Of a stretch of DNA of 64,000 nt, positions 44,725 to 53,996 are shown one piece after another. The position numbers and the translations under genes were made by a program. Below the pieces are notes generated by a model. It made no database searches. It was not told where the DNA came from and was given only the letters and a program-made list of their open reading frames with translations. Within the stretch, counting starts at the first letter, position 1; each line of letters opens with the position of its first letter. This DNA is from Altererythrobacter sp. XM-24bin4 (GTDB taxonomy: Bacteria; Pseudomonadota; Alphaproteobacteria; Sphingomonadales; Sphingomonadaceae), in contig QCWG01000001.1 in the NCBI GenBank assembly GCA_003149575.1, forward strand, positions 2,114,334 through 2,178,333, in the 5' to 3' direction.

Positions 44725-45510
44725 TTAACGAGGCGCCATTCTGATAGCTCCATCGAGCCGGACGTCTTCACCGTTGAAATAGCCGGTTTCGATCATGGTC
44801 ATCGCGAGCTTCGCATATTCTTCGGGATAACCGAGGCGCTTGGGGAATGGCACGCTGGCTGCCAGCGCTTCCTTAACCTGCGGCGGTGCTGCATTCATCA
44901 GCGGCGTGTTGAAGATACCAGGCAGGATCGTGTTGACGCGAATTCCTTCGCGCATCAGATCACGTGCAATTGGCAACGTCATGCCAACAACGCCGCCTTT
45001 TGACGCTGAGTAAGCCGCTTGGCCAATCTGACCGTCTTCAGCGGCAACCGAAGCGGTGTTGACGATAGCGCCGCGGGCGCCCTCTTCATTCATCGGGTCA
45101 AGCGCCATCATGCCTGCTGCAGACTTCGCGATGCACCGAAACGTGCCGATCAGGTTGACTTGAATGACAAAGTCGAACGCGCTGATCGGGAAATGTTTGA
45201 TTTCGCCCGTCTGCTTGTCGCGGCTCGCAGTTTTGATTGCATTGCCGATACCTGCGCAATTCACCAGAATACGCTCTTGCCCGTGCGCTTCGCGCGCCTT
45301 GGCAAAGCCTGCATCCACGTCGTCATCGCTGGTCACATTGACCTTGCAGAACACGCCGCCAATATCGGCTGCAACAGCTTCGCCCTTCTCTTCGTTCATG
45401 TCGAAGATCGCGACTTTCGCACCTTTGGCCGCGAGTGCGCGCGCGGTTGCTTCACCAAGACCAGACGCGCCGCCTGTGACAACAGCTGGGGTGTTTGCAG
45501 AGACTTCCAT
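44725..45510 (-). CDS. SDR, 3-hydroxyacyl-CoA dehydrogenase type II-like
   Basis: 261 residues. NAD-binding motif VVTGGASGLGEATARALAAK, Asp after the second strand (AIFDMNEEKGE, so NAD), NCAGIGNAIK, Ser in IVNTASVAAEDG, and catalytic Tyr-x3-Lys in QAAYSASKGGVVG. The closest match in pattern is HSD17B10 / 3-hydroxy-2-methylbutyryl-CoA dehydrogenase (C-terminal PFPKRLGYPEEYAKLAMTMI). With the thiolase just upstream it would supply the oxidation step of beta-oxidation or isoleucine breakdown. Confidence 0.88.
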   Translation of the reverse strand: MEVSANTPAVVTGGASGLGEATARALAAKGAKVAIFDMNEEKGEAVAADIGGVFCKVNVTSDDDVDAGFAKAREAHGQERILVNCAGIGNAIKTASRDKQTGEIKHFPISAFDFVIQVNLIGTFRCIAKSAAGMMALDPMNEEGARGAIVNTASVAAEDGQIGQAAYSASKGGVVGMTLPIARDLMREGIRVNTILPGIFNTPLMNAAPPQVKEALAASVPFPKRLGYPEEYAKLAMTMIETGYFNGEDVRLDGAIRMAPR

Positions 45511-45536
45511 CAGATATTCCTCTCAGATTTCGGGGT

Positions 45537-46709
45537 TTAAAGCGCTTCGATGATGGTGACATTGGCAACGCCGCCGCCTTCACACATCGTCTGAAGGCCG
45601 TATTTCTTGCCGTGACGCCTCAGCGCATGGACGAGTGTCGCCATAAGCTTGGTGCCCGATGCGCCAAGCGGGTGGCCCAGCGCAATCGCGCCGCCATGGA
45701 GGTTCAGCTTGTCCGGATCAGCGCCGGTGTGCTTGAGCCACGCCATCGGAACAGGCGCAAAAGCTTCGTTCACTTCGTAAAGATCGATGTCCTCGATCTT
45801 CATTCCAGCGCGTTCGAGCGCCCGGTCAGTCGCGAACAGCGGCTCTTCCAACATGATCACGGGATCGCCAGCGGTCACAGTGAGGTTGTGTATGCGAGCC
45901 ATCGGCGTAAGGCCATGCGCTTTCAGTGCCTGCTCGCTCACTACCAACACAGCAGATGATCCATCGCAGATCTGACTGGCAGAGGCGGCGGTCACACGGC
46001 CATCGGGCGCCAGCAGTTTAACGCCGGCAATTCCTTCCAGTGTCACATCGAAGCGGATGCCCTCATCCACCCTGTGCATCTCCTCGCCTTCAGGCGTGTC
46101 GATCTCGATTGGCACGATCTCACTATCGAACGCGCCCGCTTCGGTCGCTGCAATGGCCTTTTTGTGGCTGTCCAGACTGAACTGGTCGAGCATATCCTTG
46201 GAAAAGTCATGCTTCTTCGCAATCATTTCCGCGCCCATGAACTGGCTGAACTGAATGCCGGGATATTTTTCTTCGAGGCCCGGCGATTTGTAATGGCCCA
46301 GCCCTTCTTTCATGTGGAAGGTGGCATTGGTGCCCATGGGAACCCGAGTCATGCTCTCAACGCCGCTAGCGATCACAATGTCCTGCGTCCCGCTCATCAC
46401 CGCCTGCGCGGCGAATTGGATCGCCTGTTGAGAGGAACCACACTGGCGGTCAATCGTCACGGCCGGGGTCGATTGCGGAAGAAGCTTGGATGCAAGCACG
46501 CCCATCCGGGCAACCTGCATCGCTTGCTCGCCAGCCTGGCTGACGCAGCCTGTCACCACATCATCAATCGCTTTGGGATCTACGCCGCTGCGCTCAACAA
46601 TCGCATCAAGCGACTTGGCGAGAAGATCGACCGGATGCACGCCGGCAAGGCGCCCTCCCCTTCGGCCACCAGCGGTGCGCACGGCGTCTACAATATAAGC
46701 TGTCGGCAT
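45537..46709 (-). CDS. Acetyl-CoA acyltransferase (thiolase)
   Basis: 390 residues from ATG 46709 (MPTAYIVDAVRTAGGRRGGR). Nucleophilic Cys is in TIDRQCGSSQQAIQFA, the His in NLHGGAIALGHPLGASGT, and the C-terminal Cys in MCEGGGVANVTIIEAL. The EVNEAFAPVPMAWLK motif is also standard. It performs thiolytic cleavage of 3-ketoacyl-CoA. It is followed by the SDR gene after 26 bp; together with the hydratase downstream they make a fatty-acid or branched-chain degradation cluster. Confidence 0.93.
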   Translation of the reverse strand: MPTAYIVDAVRTAGGRRGGRLAGVHPVDLLAKSLDAIVERSGVDPKAIDDVVTGCVSQAGEQAMQVARMGVLASKLLPQSTPAVTIDRQCGSSQQAIQFAAQAVMSGTQDIVIASGVESMTRVPMGTNATFHMKEGLGHYKSPGLEEKYPGIQFSQFMGAEMIAKKHDFSKDMLDQFSLDSHKKAIAATEAGAFDSEIVPIEIDTPEGEEMHRVDEGIRFDVTLEGIAGVKLLAPDGRVTAASASQICDGSSAVLVVSEQALKAHGLTPMARIHNLTVTAGDPVIMLEEPLFATDRALERAGMKIEDIDLYEVNEAFAPVPMAWLKHTGADPDKLNLHGGAIALGHPLGASGTKLMATLVHALRRHGKKYGLQTMCEGGGVANVTIIEAL

Positions 46710-46841
46710 TGGGGTTCTCCTCTCTCGCGTTGCGAATGGCAACGGGGGTTAAGCACGCTTTACGTTTGCGTCAACCGCGATTGTCCTGTCGCGCAGACGA
46801 GACTTGGCAGGATTGCGCGTGAGTGCAATGGACAGTGCGCG

Positions 46842-48227
46842 ATGGGCATGAACACCCCCGATATGGATAGGTTGGCGGCCGAAGCCGATGGCTGGAGGCG
46901 CTCGGGTGCTCTGTTGCGCGCGCGCGAGGCTTTCGATACAATTCTTGAGCAGGACAGCAAGCACCCGGCAGCACTACGAGGGCGCGCACGGATCGCCCTG
47001 GCTTGCGGGGACGATGATACGCTGGATTGGTTCGATCGCGGCCTGGGGATTGATCCGGGCAGCGCAGACCTATGGCTTGGCAAGGCGCAGGCACTAGATA
47101 TCACAGGCGACAGCAAAGGCGCGCTGGCGATTACGCGGCAACTCGTGGAACAGGCTCCTAACTGGTTGGAAGGATTGCGGTTCCTGGCGCAATTGCGTGT
47201 TGCGCGCGGCGATAGCGATTTTTCCGGCCACTATGCTTCTGCTGCGCGCAAGGCGCCTCGCGACCCCAACATCCTCTATGACTGGATAAACCAGTTGGCT
47301 GCGCTGGATCGCTTCGCGGATGCCGCTGAGGTCGCTGGACAAGCCGCGAAAGCATTCCCAAACGAAGCGGTATTCGGCTTGATGCACGCTTCGAACGTAA
47401 GCGCATCGGGCGAGCTGAGCATTGCCGATCAGATATTCGCGGGTTTGACACTCGACACTGCCGAACGGCAGCGCAACGAGGCACGCCACCGAATTCGTCG
47501 AGGTGAATTCGATCTCTCTGAGGATCTATTGGTCAAGGCGTTGGCGGCAGATGGGGGTGATATCGCCGCGTGGGCGCTGCAGGGGTTGGTCTGGCGCGCG
47601 ACAGACAAGGCAAGATCCGATTGGCTGCATGACCAGGACAACTTTGTATCACGGATCGAAATGAGAGATGAAGCCGGAGCACTCGATGCGGCTTTGCCGC
47701 TCTTGCATGAACTCCATGACGCCGCATCCATGCCAATCGGTCAATCTCTGCGAGGAGGAACGCAAACTCGGGGTAATCTGTTTGATCGATTGGAGCCTGA
47801 GCTCGGTGCGCTCAAGCACGCGATCGAAGCGACATTAGAAGACTATCAAGTTGCCCTGCCGCTCTATGACAAAAGCCACCCCTTACTTTGCCATCGGGAT
47901 ACGCAATGGCAACTCGCGGGGTCGTGGTCAGTTCGCCTTTCCGGAGGCGGAGATCATCACAAGTCGCACATCCACCCTGCTGGCGTCATCAGTTCCGCCC
48001 TTTATGTCGATGTTCCGGCCCAGTGGACTGGAGACGACGAGCAAGCAGGCTGGTTGGAGATTGGACGCCCGCCGGATGATCTGATGCTGGATATGGGCCC
48101 ACTCGCAACCATTGAACCCAAGGCAGGTTATCTCGCACTTTTCCCAAGTACACTTTATCATGGTACGCGGCCATTCCGGTCGGGCCGACGCATGTCGGTG
48201 GCATTCGACGCTGTCGCAGTCAGCTGA
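46842..48227 (+). CDS. TPR protein fused to a 2OG-Fe(II) oxygenase-like domain
   Basis: 461 residues from ATG 46842 (MGMNTPDMDRLAAEADGWRR); an ATG two codons on is possible. Residues about 10-300 form repeated helical pairs of TPR type (RAREAFDTILEQDSKHPAAL, DLWLGKAQALDITGDSKGAL). The last 130 residues look like the putative 2OG-Fe(II) oxygenase family: SHIHPAGVISSALYVDVP, GWLEIGRP and YLALFPSTLYHGTRPF, with His ligands and a closing Arg in SGRRMSVAFD. The substrate is unknown; TPRs suggest a protein target. The open frame continues upstream, antisense to the thiolase gene, but that part is not used. Confidence 0.85.
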   Translation: MGMNTPDMDRLAAEADGWRRSGALLRAREAFDTILEQDSKHPAALRGRARIALACGDDDTLDWFDRGLGIDPGSADLWLGKAQALDITGDSKGALAITRQLVEQAPNWLEGLRFLAQLRVARGDSDFSGHYASAARKAPRDPNILYDWINQLAALDRFADAAEVAGQAAKAFPNEAVFGLMHASNVSASGELSIADQIFAGLTLDTAERQRNEARHRIRRGEFDLSEDLLVKALAADGGDIAAWALQGLVWRATDKARSDWLHDQDNFVSRIEMRDEAGALDAALPLLHELHDAASMPIGQSLRGGTQTRGNLFDRLEPELGALKHAIEATLEDYQVALPLYDKSHPLLCHRDTQWQLAGSWSVRLSGGGDHHKSHIHPAGVISSALYVDVPAQWTGDDEQAGWLEIGRPPDDLMLDMGPLATIEPKAGYLALFPSTLYHGTRPFRSGRRMSVAFDAVAVS

Positions 48228-48235
48228 GTTGACAA

Positions 48236-48272
48236 ACAAAAGGCCCGCCTCCTCGCAGAGACGGGCCCTTTA
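48236..48272. terminator. Bidirectional terminator between convergent genes
   Basis: An A-rich lead, GGCCCG (48242-48247), a loop with CTC/GAG inner pairs, CGGGCC (48262-48267) and C then TTTA. It lies between the stop of the TPR/oxygenase gene and the convergent end of the S9 peptidase gene. Confidence 0.7.
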
Positions 48273-48295
48273 TCCAAGCGACTTGCGCCTAATTC

Positions 48296-50317
48296 TTAGA
48301 GACCATCCGGTCCGCAGTCATTGCGAAGAAAGTCGAGCAACTTCGTATTGAACTGTTCCTGGTGGCTGTACATGTGTGTGTTCGAGAAGTGGTCCGCGCC
48401 ATCAATCGTCATAAACTGCGCGTCCTTGCCCGCCTTCTCGATCGCCTTCTTATAATCCTCGAAGTGATAATACATCACACGGCGATCCTGTTTGGGATGT
48501 ACCATCAGCAGCGGGATGCTTACATTATCGACCTCGTCGATTGGGTTGATACCGACAAGCCCACCGCGGGCCTTAGACCAATCGTCAAGCGCCTTAAATT
48601 GGGTATTGCGGCGACCATAATATTGCTTCTCCGCATCGGCGACTGCTGCACCAGCAATCGCGCATTGATAGAGTCCTGCCTTGTTCGTTGCGGCGTACAA
48701 CGCAGCCTGGCCGCCGTATGACCAACCGAAAAAGGCAACACGATCCGGATCTACCCATCCAGCTTCAATGAGAGCTTTTACACCGTCGTCTTTGTCATCC
48801 TGCATAGCCAGTCCATGCTGGCCGTAGCCCGCATCGAAGTGACGCTGGCCCCAGCCGGTCGAGATCCGGTTGTTCGGGTAAAGCACCATGTAGCCAGCAT
48901 TTGCCAACATTTGACCCCATTCATCGAACGAAACCATACCATTTACATGGGGGCCGCCGTTATGCTGAACCACTAGCGGATGTGGCCCCTCACCCTTCGG
49001 TACAGTTACGTAAGCAGGGATCTTCAGCCCATCGCGTGCGGTATACCAGATGAACTCAACATCATTGAGCTGATCCGGATTTATCAATGGGTTCCGGCTG
49101 CCCAATTTAGCGATCCCCGCCTCAGTTATGAGATAGTATGAACCCGGATCGCGCGGCCCGCGGTTTGTCACAATCATCCGTTTCCCGTCGCGTGATCGAC
49201 TAGATACGCTGATTTGATGCGCATATGGAATTTGTTGCTCCAAAGCTTCGTAGAGTGCCTTTTCTTCCTCATCAAACCAGTGAGTTTCCATCCGCCAATC
49301 TGGATACATCGCACCGGCAAGGTGATCATTACCTGGTACGGAATGCAGACGAATGCCCATCACATCTGACGTTTCGGACTGGAAAAGCTTCTTGCCGAAC
49401 TGCCCGGTGGTGAAGTCAAACTCCCACAGCGCAGCCTTATCTTCACCACGGTTATCGATCATGTAACCAATATTTGGATTATTTGGATCAAATCCAGCTA
49501 GCCCCATGAAACCGCTGAGCACGCGATAAAGGTTTTCGTGGTCATCATAATCATAGCGTTGATCGAGTTCTTTCCAGGAACTTTCGCCTGGCAATCTGTA
49601 GTAAGAAACCAGCTCGTTCGTACCTGGATCAACCGATTGAGAAAAACGCGGGTTCCCGGCGTTATCAAAGGTGATTGACGGGGTTTTCTCATTTCCCTTA
49701 ATCTGGAGAGAACGTCCCCCCGTATTCAAATTGAATCGGTAGTACGCCTGCGGTCGAAATGCAGAAAAAGGATCAACACCAAGTCCATCGGAAACTGCAC
49801 GGCCCTGAGATATCAAAATCGTATCTGGCTCGTTGGGTAGCAATTCGACAATTCCGAAGTTACCATCGATATTATTGAATTTGTTCTCTTCGAGATTGTA
49901 AGAGAAACTCTTATAATCGCGGATGTCTGCTTCCGGCCGCGTCACACGGTCTCGATTTACCTGCCAGGCAGTGCCGAAAATGTGATTGTCTGTCACCCAG
50001 GACGCACTAATAATTTCCATGGGGCTCGCATTGAGGCGACGATAGGGCTGCGGATCCCCTGAGAGCAAATCGTCAGTCTTGTAGATTTCGAGAAGGTAAT
50101 CACCTTCACGACTCTCAGTCTTGTGAACCAAGATGTGCTTTCCGTCAGGCGAAATCTGAACCGCATTCACAACGCTTCTCAGAGACCAGATTTCAACCGG
50201 AATTGTATCACTGGCAACTTGCGCGTTGGACTGCGCTTGAACGGTATCTGAGGTCGGAGACAGAAGTAGCGCCGCGGCTCCAACCATACCCGCGACCAAG
50301 GGGGATTTGATTCGCAT
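48296..50317 (-). CDS. Secreted S9 family peptidase
   Basis: 673 residues. An N-terminal signal peptide (SPLVAGMVGAAALLLSPTS up to QAQS) sends it to the periplasm or outside. A propeller-like domain follows (VQISPDGKHILVHKTES), then the alpha/beta-hydrolase with Ser533 in FFGWSYGGQAAL, Asp in HPKQDRRVMYY and His in DGADHFSNTH. The HNGGPHVNGMVSFDEWGQML stretch is the S9 oxyanion region. It likely cleaves oligopeptides. It lies downstream of a large TonB-dependent receptor with a terminator between, so it probably has its own promoter while serving the same nutrient route. Confidence 0.92.
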   Translation of the reverse strand: MRIKSPLVAGMVGAAALLLSPTSDTVQAQSNAQVASDTIPVEIWSLRSVVNAVQISPDGKHILVHKTESREGDYLLEIYKTDDLLSGDPQPYRRLNASPMEIISASWVTDNHIFGTAWQVNRDRVTRPEADIRDYKSFSYNLEENKFNNIDGNFGIVELLPNEPDTILISQGRAVSDGLGVDPFSAFRPQAYYRFNLNTGGRSLQIKGNEKTPSITFDNAGNPRFSQSVDPGTNELVSYYRLPGESSWKELDQRYDYDDHENLYRVLSGFMGLAGFDPNNPNIGYMIDNRGEDKAALWEFDFTTGQFGKKLFQSETSDVMGIRLHSVPGNDHLAGAMYPDWRMETHWFDEEEKALYEALEQQIPYAHQISVSSRSRDGKRMIVTNRGPRDPGSYYLITEAGIAKLGSRNPLINPDQLNDVEFIWYTARDGLKIPAYVTVPKGEGPHPLVVQHNGGPHVNGMVSFDEWGQMLANAGYMVLYPNNRISTGWGQRHFDAGYGQHGLAMQDDKDDGVKALIEAGWVDPDRVAFFGWSYGGQAALYAATNKAGLYQCAIAGAAVADAEKQYYGRRNTQFKALDDWSKARGGLVGINPIDEVDNVSIPLLMVHPKQDRRVMYYHFEDYKKAIEKAGKDAQFMTIDGADHFSNTHMYSHQEQFNTKLLDFLRNDCGPDGL

Positions 50318-50365
50318 CTTTCAACTCACTCAAAAGGATATTTAGACCAAGATCATGCTAAGAAC

Positions 50366-50405
50366 AAAAGGGCCCCGCCACAAGAGTGGCGAAGCCCTTT
50401 TTTTT
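50366..50405. terminator. Strong hairpin terminator after the TonB receptor gene
   Basis: GGGCCCCGCCAC (50370-50381), loop AAGA, GTGGCGAAGCCC (50386-50397), then eight T on the plus strand. On the minus strand the same stem is followed by TTTTGTTCTT. The 12-bp stem has two U-G wobbles on one strand. It separates the TonB receptor from the S9 gene. Confidence 0.85.
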
Positions 50406-50427
50406 GATTAGCTTAGCTTCTTTGCAA

Positions 50428-52017
50428 CTAGAACTGATAGCTAAACGATGCGAAGATCTCACGACCATCGTAATCGTAACCATTACCGATCGCAACGTTG
50501 TTGATGGCAAGCACTTCGTCGCTGTCAACCAAGGGCGGAGCAGTGTCGAAGATATTGTCAACACCTACCAACAGGCTCCACTTGTCAGCGCTGTAGCGAA
50601 TCGATGCAGTGTGCAGGAATTGCTCCTTCGCAAAGCCTACGTCACGGCAGAAGCGCCCATCTCCAGGTACGTTAGCCGTGCCGTTGCCGGTACATGTGTC
50701 TGAGAAGAAACCGGTACCAAGGCTACCAAAAGCATCGTCAAACTCGTCGATACCATCCGAGTCTTGCTCTACCTTGCCGGTGTAGCGCAACTGGTATGTC
50801 AACCTGAAATCACTGACGTCGGCGGTGAACGTCGCACGACCCGTCCATTTTGGCAGGCCGAACTCGCCGGCATCGTCGTCAAAAGTGACCGTGCCGTCAT
50901 CATTCGTGAAGAGCGAGCTACGCTCCAACAGGTTGTTCGCACGGATATTAAGACCAAGGTCAACGTTCTCACCGAATAGCATGACATCTTTGCCAAAATC
51001 GGCGTTGAAGTCGATACCGCGAACACTTTCCTGATCAAGGTTAAGGAAGGCCGCCGCGACATTGCTGACTAGACCGCGGCCAGTTGGAGCTGTGTCGACC
51101 GAGATACGGTCACAGAACTGACTGCGCTGGCCATCATCCCGTGTGAAGCAGTCATTGACGATGAACTGACCCGAAGGTTCAACGATCGAGTCTTTCAGTT
51201 TAATGTCGAAGTAGGTCACACCAAGAGCAACGTCCCATCCGTCACCGAAGGTTTCTTCAAAGGAGAAGCCAGCTGTGATCGAACGTGAAGTTTCCGGATC
51301 GATGTCCAAGGTACCACCGGACGTGATCTCTGTGCTTGAGAATTGCTGAGTATTCAGCCCTTCAGGGTCGATACCCACCTGGGTTGGGTCACGACCTTCC
51401 CGGAGACAATTCTCAAGGATGGTGGGATCACGCTGATCGTCCTGTGCTGAATAGCCACCAGCAGCTGAATCAAAAGCCGCGTCGGGCACCGCGCAAGGAT
51501 CAAAAAGTGTATTAAATCCTGAGAGACCAGCCAGGAAGTTCTCGCGCAGGTTTGGCGCGCGGAACGAGGTACCATAGGTCACACGCAGAAGCAGCGCACT
51601 CACTGGACGCCAGCCAGCTTTTAGCGAGTAGGTGTAGTTGGTGCCGTAGAACTCTTCGTCGGTCAAACGACCAGCGATGTCCACGTTCAGCTCTTCGACC
51701 AGAGGTTTCGCCGCGATTAGCGGGATGCTGACTTCGCCGTAGAGCTCACGGAGAACCTTGCTACCCTGAGCACCTTGGTCAGAGAAGAACCCGAAGAAAA
51801 GGCCGTTGGAGGCCTGGAAGTTAGGATCAGTAGAAATCTTATCCTTACGCCATTCGCCACCAAACACGGCGCTGACTGGACCAGCAGGCAGCTCAAAAAG
51901 ATCGCCCGTGAGAAACGCTGAGAAGAGCATCTGTTCGTAAGTCGTATCTACACGACGTTGATCAAACAGATAAGTACGCTCCGCAGCGCTTGCGAAGTCG
52001 CCAACTGCACCGGTCAC
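50428..52017 (-). CDS. TonB-dependent receptor, C-terminal part (separated by frameshift)
   Basis: 529 codons open, beginning in the middle of a barrel: GTG ACC GGT continues as VTGAVGDFASAAERTYLFDQ. It contains typical TonB-receptor barrel strands (GPVSAVFGGEWRKD, LKAGWRPVSALLLRVTYGTS then FRAPNLREN) and ends GREIFASFSYQF with the C-terminal Phe needed for outer membrane insertion. The first GTG is part of GTGTGA, where the N-terminal part ends, so no signal peptide is present and the fragment alone cannot be exported. It is the 3' part of one broken gene. Confidence 0.85.
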   Translation of the reverse strand: MTGAVGDFASAAERTYLFDQRRVDTTYEQMLFSAFLTGDLFELPAGPVSAVFGGEWRKDKISTDPNFQASNGLFFGFFSDQGAQGSKVLRELYGEVSIPLIAAKPLVEELNVDIAGRLTDEEFYGTNYTYSLKAGWRPVSALLLRVTYGTSFRAPNLRENFLAGLSGFNTLFDPCAVPDAAFDSAAGGYSAQDDQRDPTILENCLREGRDPTQVGIDPEGLNTQQFSSTEITSGGTLDIDPETSRSITAGFSFEETFGDGWDVALGVTYFDIKLKDSIVEPSGQFIVNDCFTRDDGQRSQFCDRISVDTAPTGRGLVSNVAAAFLNLDQESVRGIDFNADFGKDVMLFGENVDLGLNIRANNLLERSSLFTNDDGTVTFDDDAGEFGLPKWTGRATFTADVSDFRLTYQLRYTGKVEQDSDGIDEFDDAFGSLGTGFFSDTCTGNGTANVPGDGRFCRDVGFAKEQFLHTASIRYSADKWSLLVGVDNIFDTAPPLVDSDEVLAINNVAIGNGYDYDGREIFASFSYQF

Positions 52018-53810
52018 ACGCTAGGTGCGAACAGGTTTACGGGCACACAGCCTTGAGCAAGGTCAGGGGCGGCAAGGTCAGGATTGGCGAGGCCAGCAGT
52101 GTTACACTCACCGATCCATAGCGGATCACCGAAAAGACCAAAAACGTCAACGCCGTTATCATAGTCGTCGGCAATTCCGTCGCCGGTATTATCAACCACG
52201 CCATCACCGTCATAGTCTGCTGTCGGGTCAAGACCTAACGCCAGTGCAAGGCGGTCTTCACGGATGCCGTTACGGATCGAGACACCTTCAGAGCGTGAGT
52301 AGACCCCGGAAACTTCCCATGTCCAACTCGAACCAAAAGCCGGTAGATCACCCTTAACACCAAGAACGCCGCGATACTGCTCTTGCGTCACATCAGTATT
52401 GTTCCGGTCGCCACGGATTGAAGCGATTGGAGTTGTTGGGAGCGTAAAGCCCGATGACAGAGCTAAAGAAGTACCCGTGAGCCCCTGCAGTTCGTTGTCG
52501 GCGGCACGGCAGTCAACACCGCTTCCAGTAAGGAAGTTACACGGGTTAAACTGGTTGAGGTCTGGAACACTCGGGAAAATCTGAGGATAGCCCGTGTCAG
52601 TCGCCTTGATCTCTGCTCGTGAGTAATTCGCCTCGAAGAACGGTGTGATATTACCCGCTCCCGGGAAAGTATACTCACCATAGGCCATCACGTTGTAGAG
52701 CTTTTGTTCACTGAGGAACGTCTGCTCTGGCAATGCACCGTTGGTGTTCACATTCTGGAAGTCAACGTCGCGGATACCATCGCCATCGGTGTCGAGATCA
52801 ACGCCAAATGCATCAGTGGACTCACCATAACCCAAACCAGGGATGTTTGCGATATTGCCGTTGCCTGGGAAATAGACAGAGCCGAAACGTGCAAACGGCT
52901 GGAAAATACGGCCAGAAATGCCGCCAACCTTACATTCGGTCTCGGCTACAGACACGCCGGGTGTACGATCCTGAACGCTCGCATTGTCGCGCACACCCAA
53001 TGTATAGATATTACCGTCCTGGTCGACTTCAAGGTGAGTGTTACAACCATCGAAGAAATCGCGATCACGCAGACGGATTGCGTCGCGATAGTCATATTCG
53101 GCACCGATGCCGAAGAAGCCACGGTCTGTGTTTAGGCCGTAAGCAGCACTAATCGTGTAGTCTTCACCAGCGCCCTGTGGGTTTACATCGCCGCGTGCAA
53201 ATAGTTCAAGGCCATCGAAGTCCTTGCGCAGGATAACGTTACCCACACCAGCGACAGCGTCTGAACCATACACCGACGACGCACCGTCGAGCAGCAAGTC
53301 ATAGCGTTCGACTAGCGATCCCGGGATCAGGTTGATCGATGGATTGGTTGGCGCGCCTTCTACACCCGCCGGTGCGAGTCGGCGGCCATTGATCAAAAGA
53401 AGCGTGCGGTCAGCGCCAAGGCCGCGTAGGTTCAGCGTTTGCGAGCCTGGACCGTTGTCCAGCACAAAACCCTGGAATGTCGCATCAATTTGCGTACCTG
53501 CAGCTGATTCATCACGCTGCAGGATCTGAGAAGGATCAAACAAGCCAACGTTATTGGATGCTTCCGTGTTGAGAACCTGAATCGGCGAAATGCTGGTATA
53601 AGTATCACGGCGGATACGCGAACCAGTAACAACGATGCCGCCTTGCGGCGCTTGCGCTGTCTCACCCTCTTCGGTGACATCAACGCTTTCCTCTTCTTGC
53701 GCTTCTTCACCGTCTGCATCCTGCGCTTGAGCAGGACCAGCGATTGCAAAGGCAATAGCCGAGGCTGAGAAGGCAAGGGCCTTCACTGAATTACTTTGAA
53801 ACTTTTTCAT
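52014..53810 (-). CDS. TonB-dependent receptor, N-terminal part (frame-shifted)
   Basis: 598 codons from ATG 53810 (MKKFQSNSVKALAFSASAIA, a signal peptide ending AQAQ). The plug is complete: IVVTGSRIRRDTYTSISPIQ, then LNLRGLGADRTLLLINGRRL, SLVERYDLLLDGASSVYGSD and AVAGVGNVILRKDFDG. Barrel strands follow until VPVNLFAPSV, where TGA stops it. The next frame resumes at once with VTGAVG, so a 2-bp GT duplication (GTGTG for GTG) explains the break. Restored, the receptor would be about 1,127 residues. Such receptors import large substrates, probably peptides here given the S9 neighbour. Confidence 0.88.
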   Translation of the reverse strand: MKKFQSNSVKALAFSASAIAFAIAGPAQAQDADGEEAQEEESVDVTEEGETAQAPQGGIVVTGSRIRRDTYTSISPIQVLNTEASNNVGLFDPSQILQRDESAAGTQIDATFQGFVLDNGPGSQTLNLRGLGADRTLLLINGRRLAPAGVEGAPTNPSINLIPGSLVERYDLLLDGASSVYGSDAVAGVGNVILRKDFDGLELFARGDVNPQGAGEDYTISAAYGLNTDRGFFGIGAEYDYRDAIRLRDRDFFDGCNTHLEVDQDGNIYTLGVRDNASVQDRTPGVSVAETECKVGGISGRIFQPFARFGSVYFPGNGNIANIPGLGYGESTDAFGVDLDTDGDGIRDVDFQNVNTNGALPEQTFLSEQKLYNVMAYGEYTFPGAGNITPFFEANYSRAEIKATDTGYPQIFPSVPDLNQFNPCNFLTGSGVDCRAADNELQGLTGTSLALSSGFTLPTTPIASIRGDRNNTDVTQEQYRGVLGVKGDLPAFGSSWTWEVSGVYSRSEGVSIRNGIREDRLALALGLDPTADYDGDGVVDNTGDGIADDYDNGVDVFGLFGDPLWIGECNTAGLANPDLAAPDLAQGCVPVNLFAPSV

Positions 53811-53852
53811 GTTTACTCCAGTCGCGACAACTGGAACCGCCCTTATCAGACA

Positions 53853-53896
53853 GGGGCTAAACAAATCGCTCTCACGATTTCTCTTCGCTTAGCCCC
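53853..53896 (-). promoter_or_regulatory. Nested hairpin in the leader of the TonB receptor gene
   Basis: On the transcript GGGGCTAA pairs with TTAGCCCC (53889-53896 with 53853-53860) and encloses AAATCG-TGAGAG-CGATTT (53875-53880 with 53863-53868). The two coaxial stems are split by small internal loops. It lies about 43-86 nt upstream of the ATG, in the presumed 5' UTR, downstream of an AT-rich GATTATAGG that might be a -10 region. It resembles no riboswitch I know. Confidence 0.45.
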
Positions 53897-53996
53897 CTAT
53901 AATCCCACAGGCACGGCCCCTTAGAATGCGGAACTAATGCGTTAGCGCTCGCGCGATGTCAAAGCGTAAGATCAAATTTTGCAGAATTGTTGCGCG

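Noticed and set aside
46074..46841. Long open frame extending the TPR/oxygenase gene upstream by 256 codons
   Set aside because: It lies fully antisense to the thiolase gene, whose motifs are complete, and the extension shows no domain. The ATG at 46842 gives the natural start.
50428..52017. C-terminal TonB receptor part as an independent barrel protein
   Set aside because: No signal peptide, no plug, and it begins mid-strand in direct continuation of the upstream frame.
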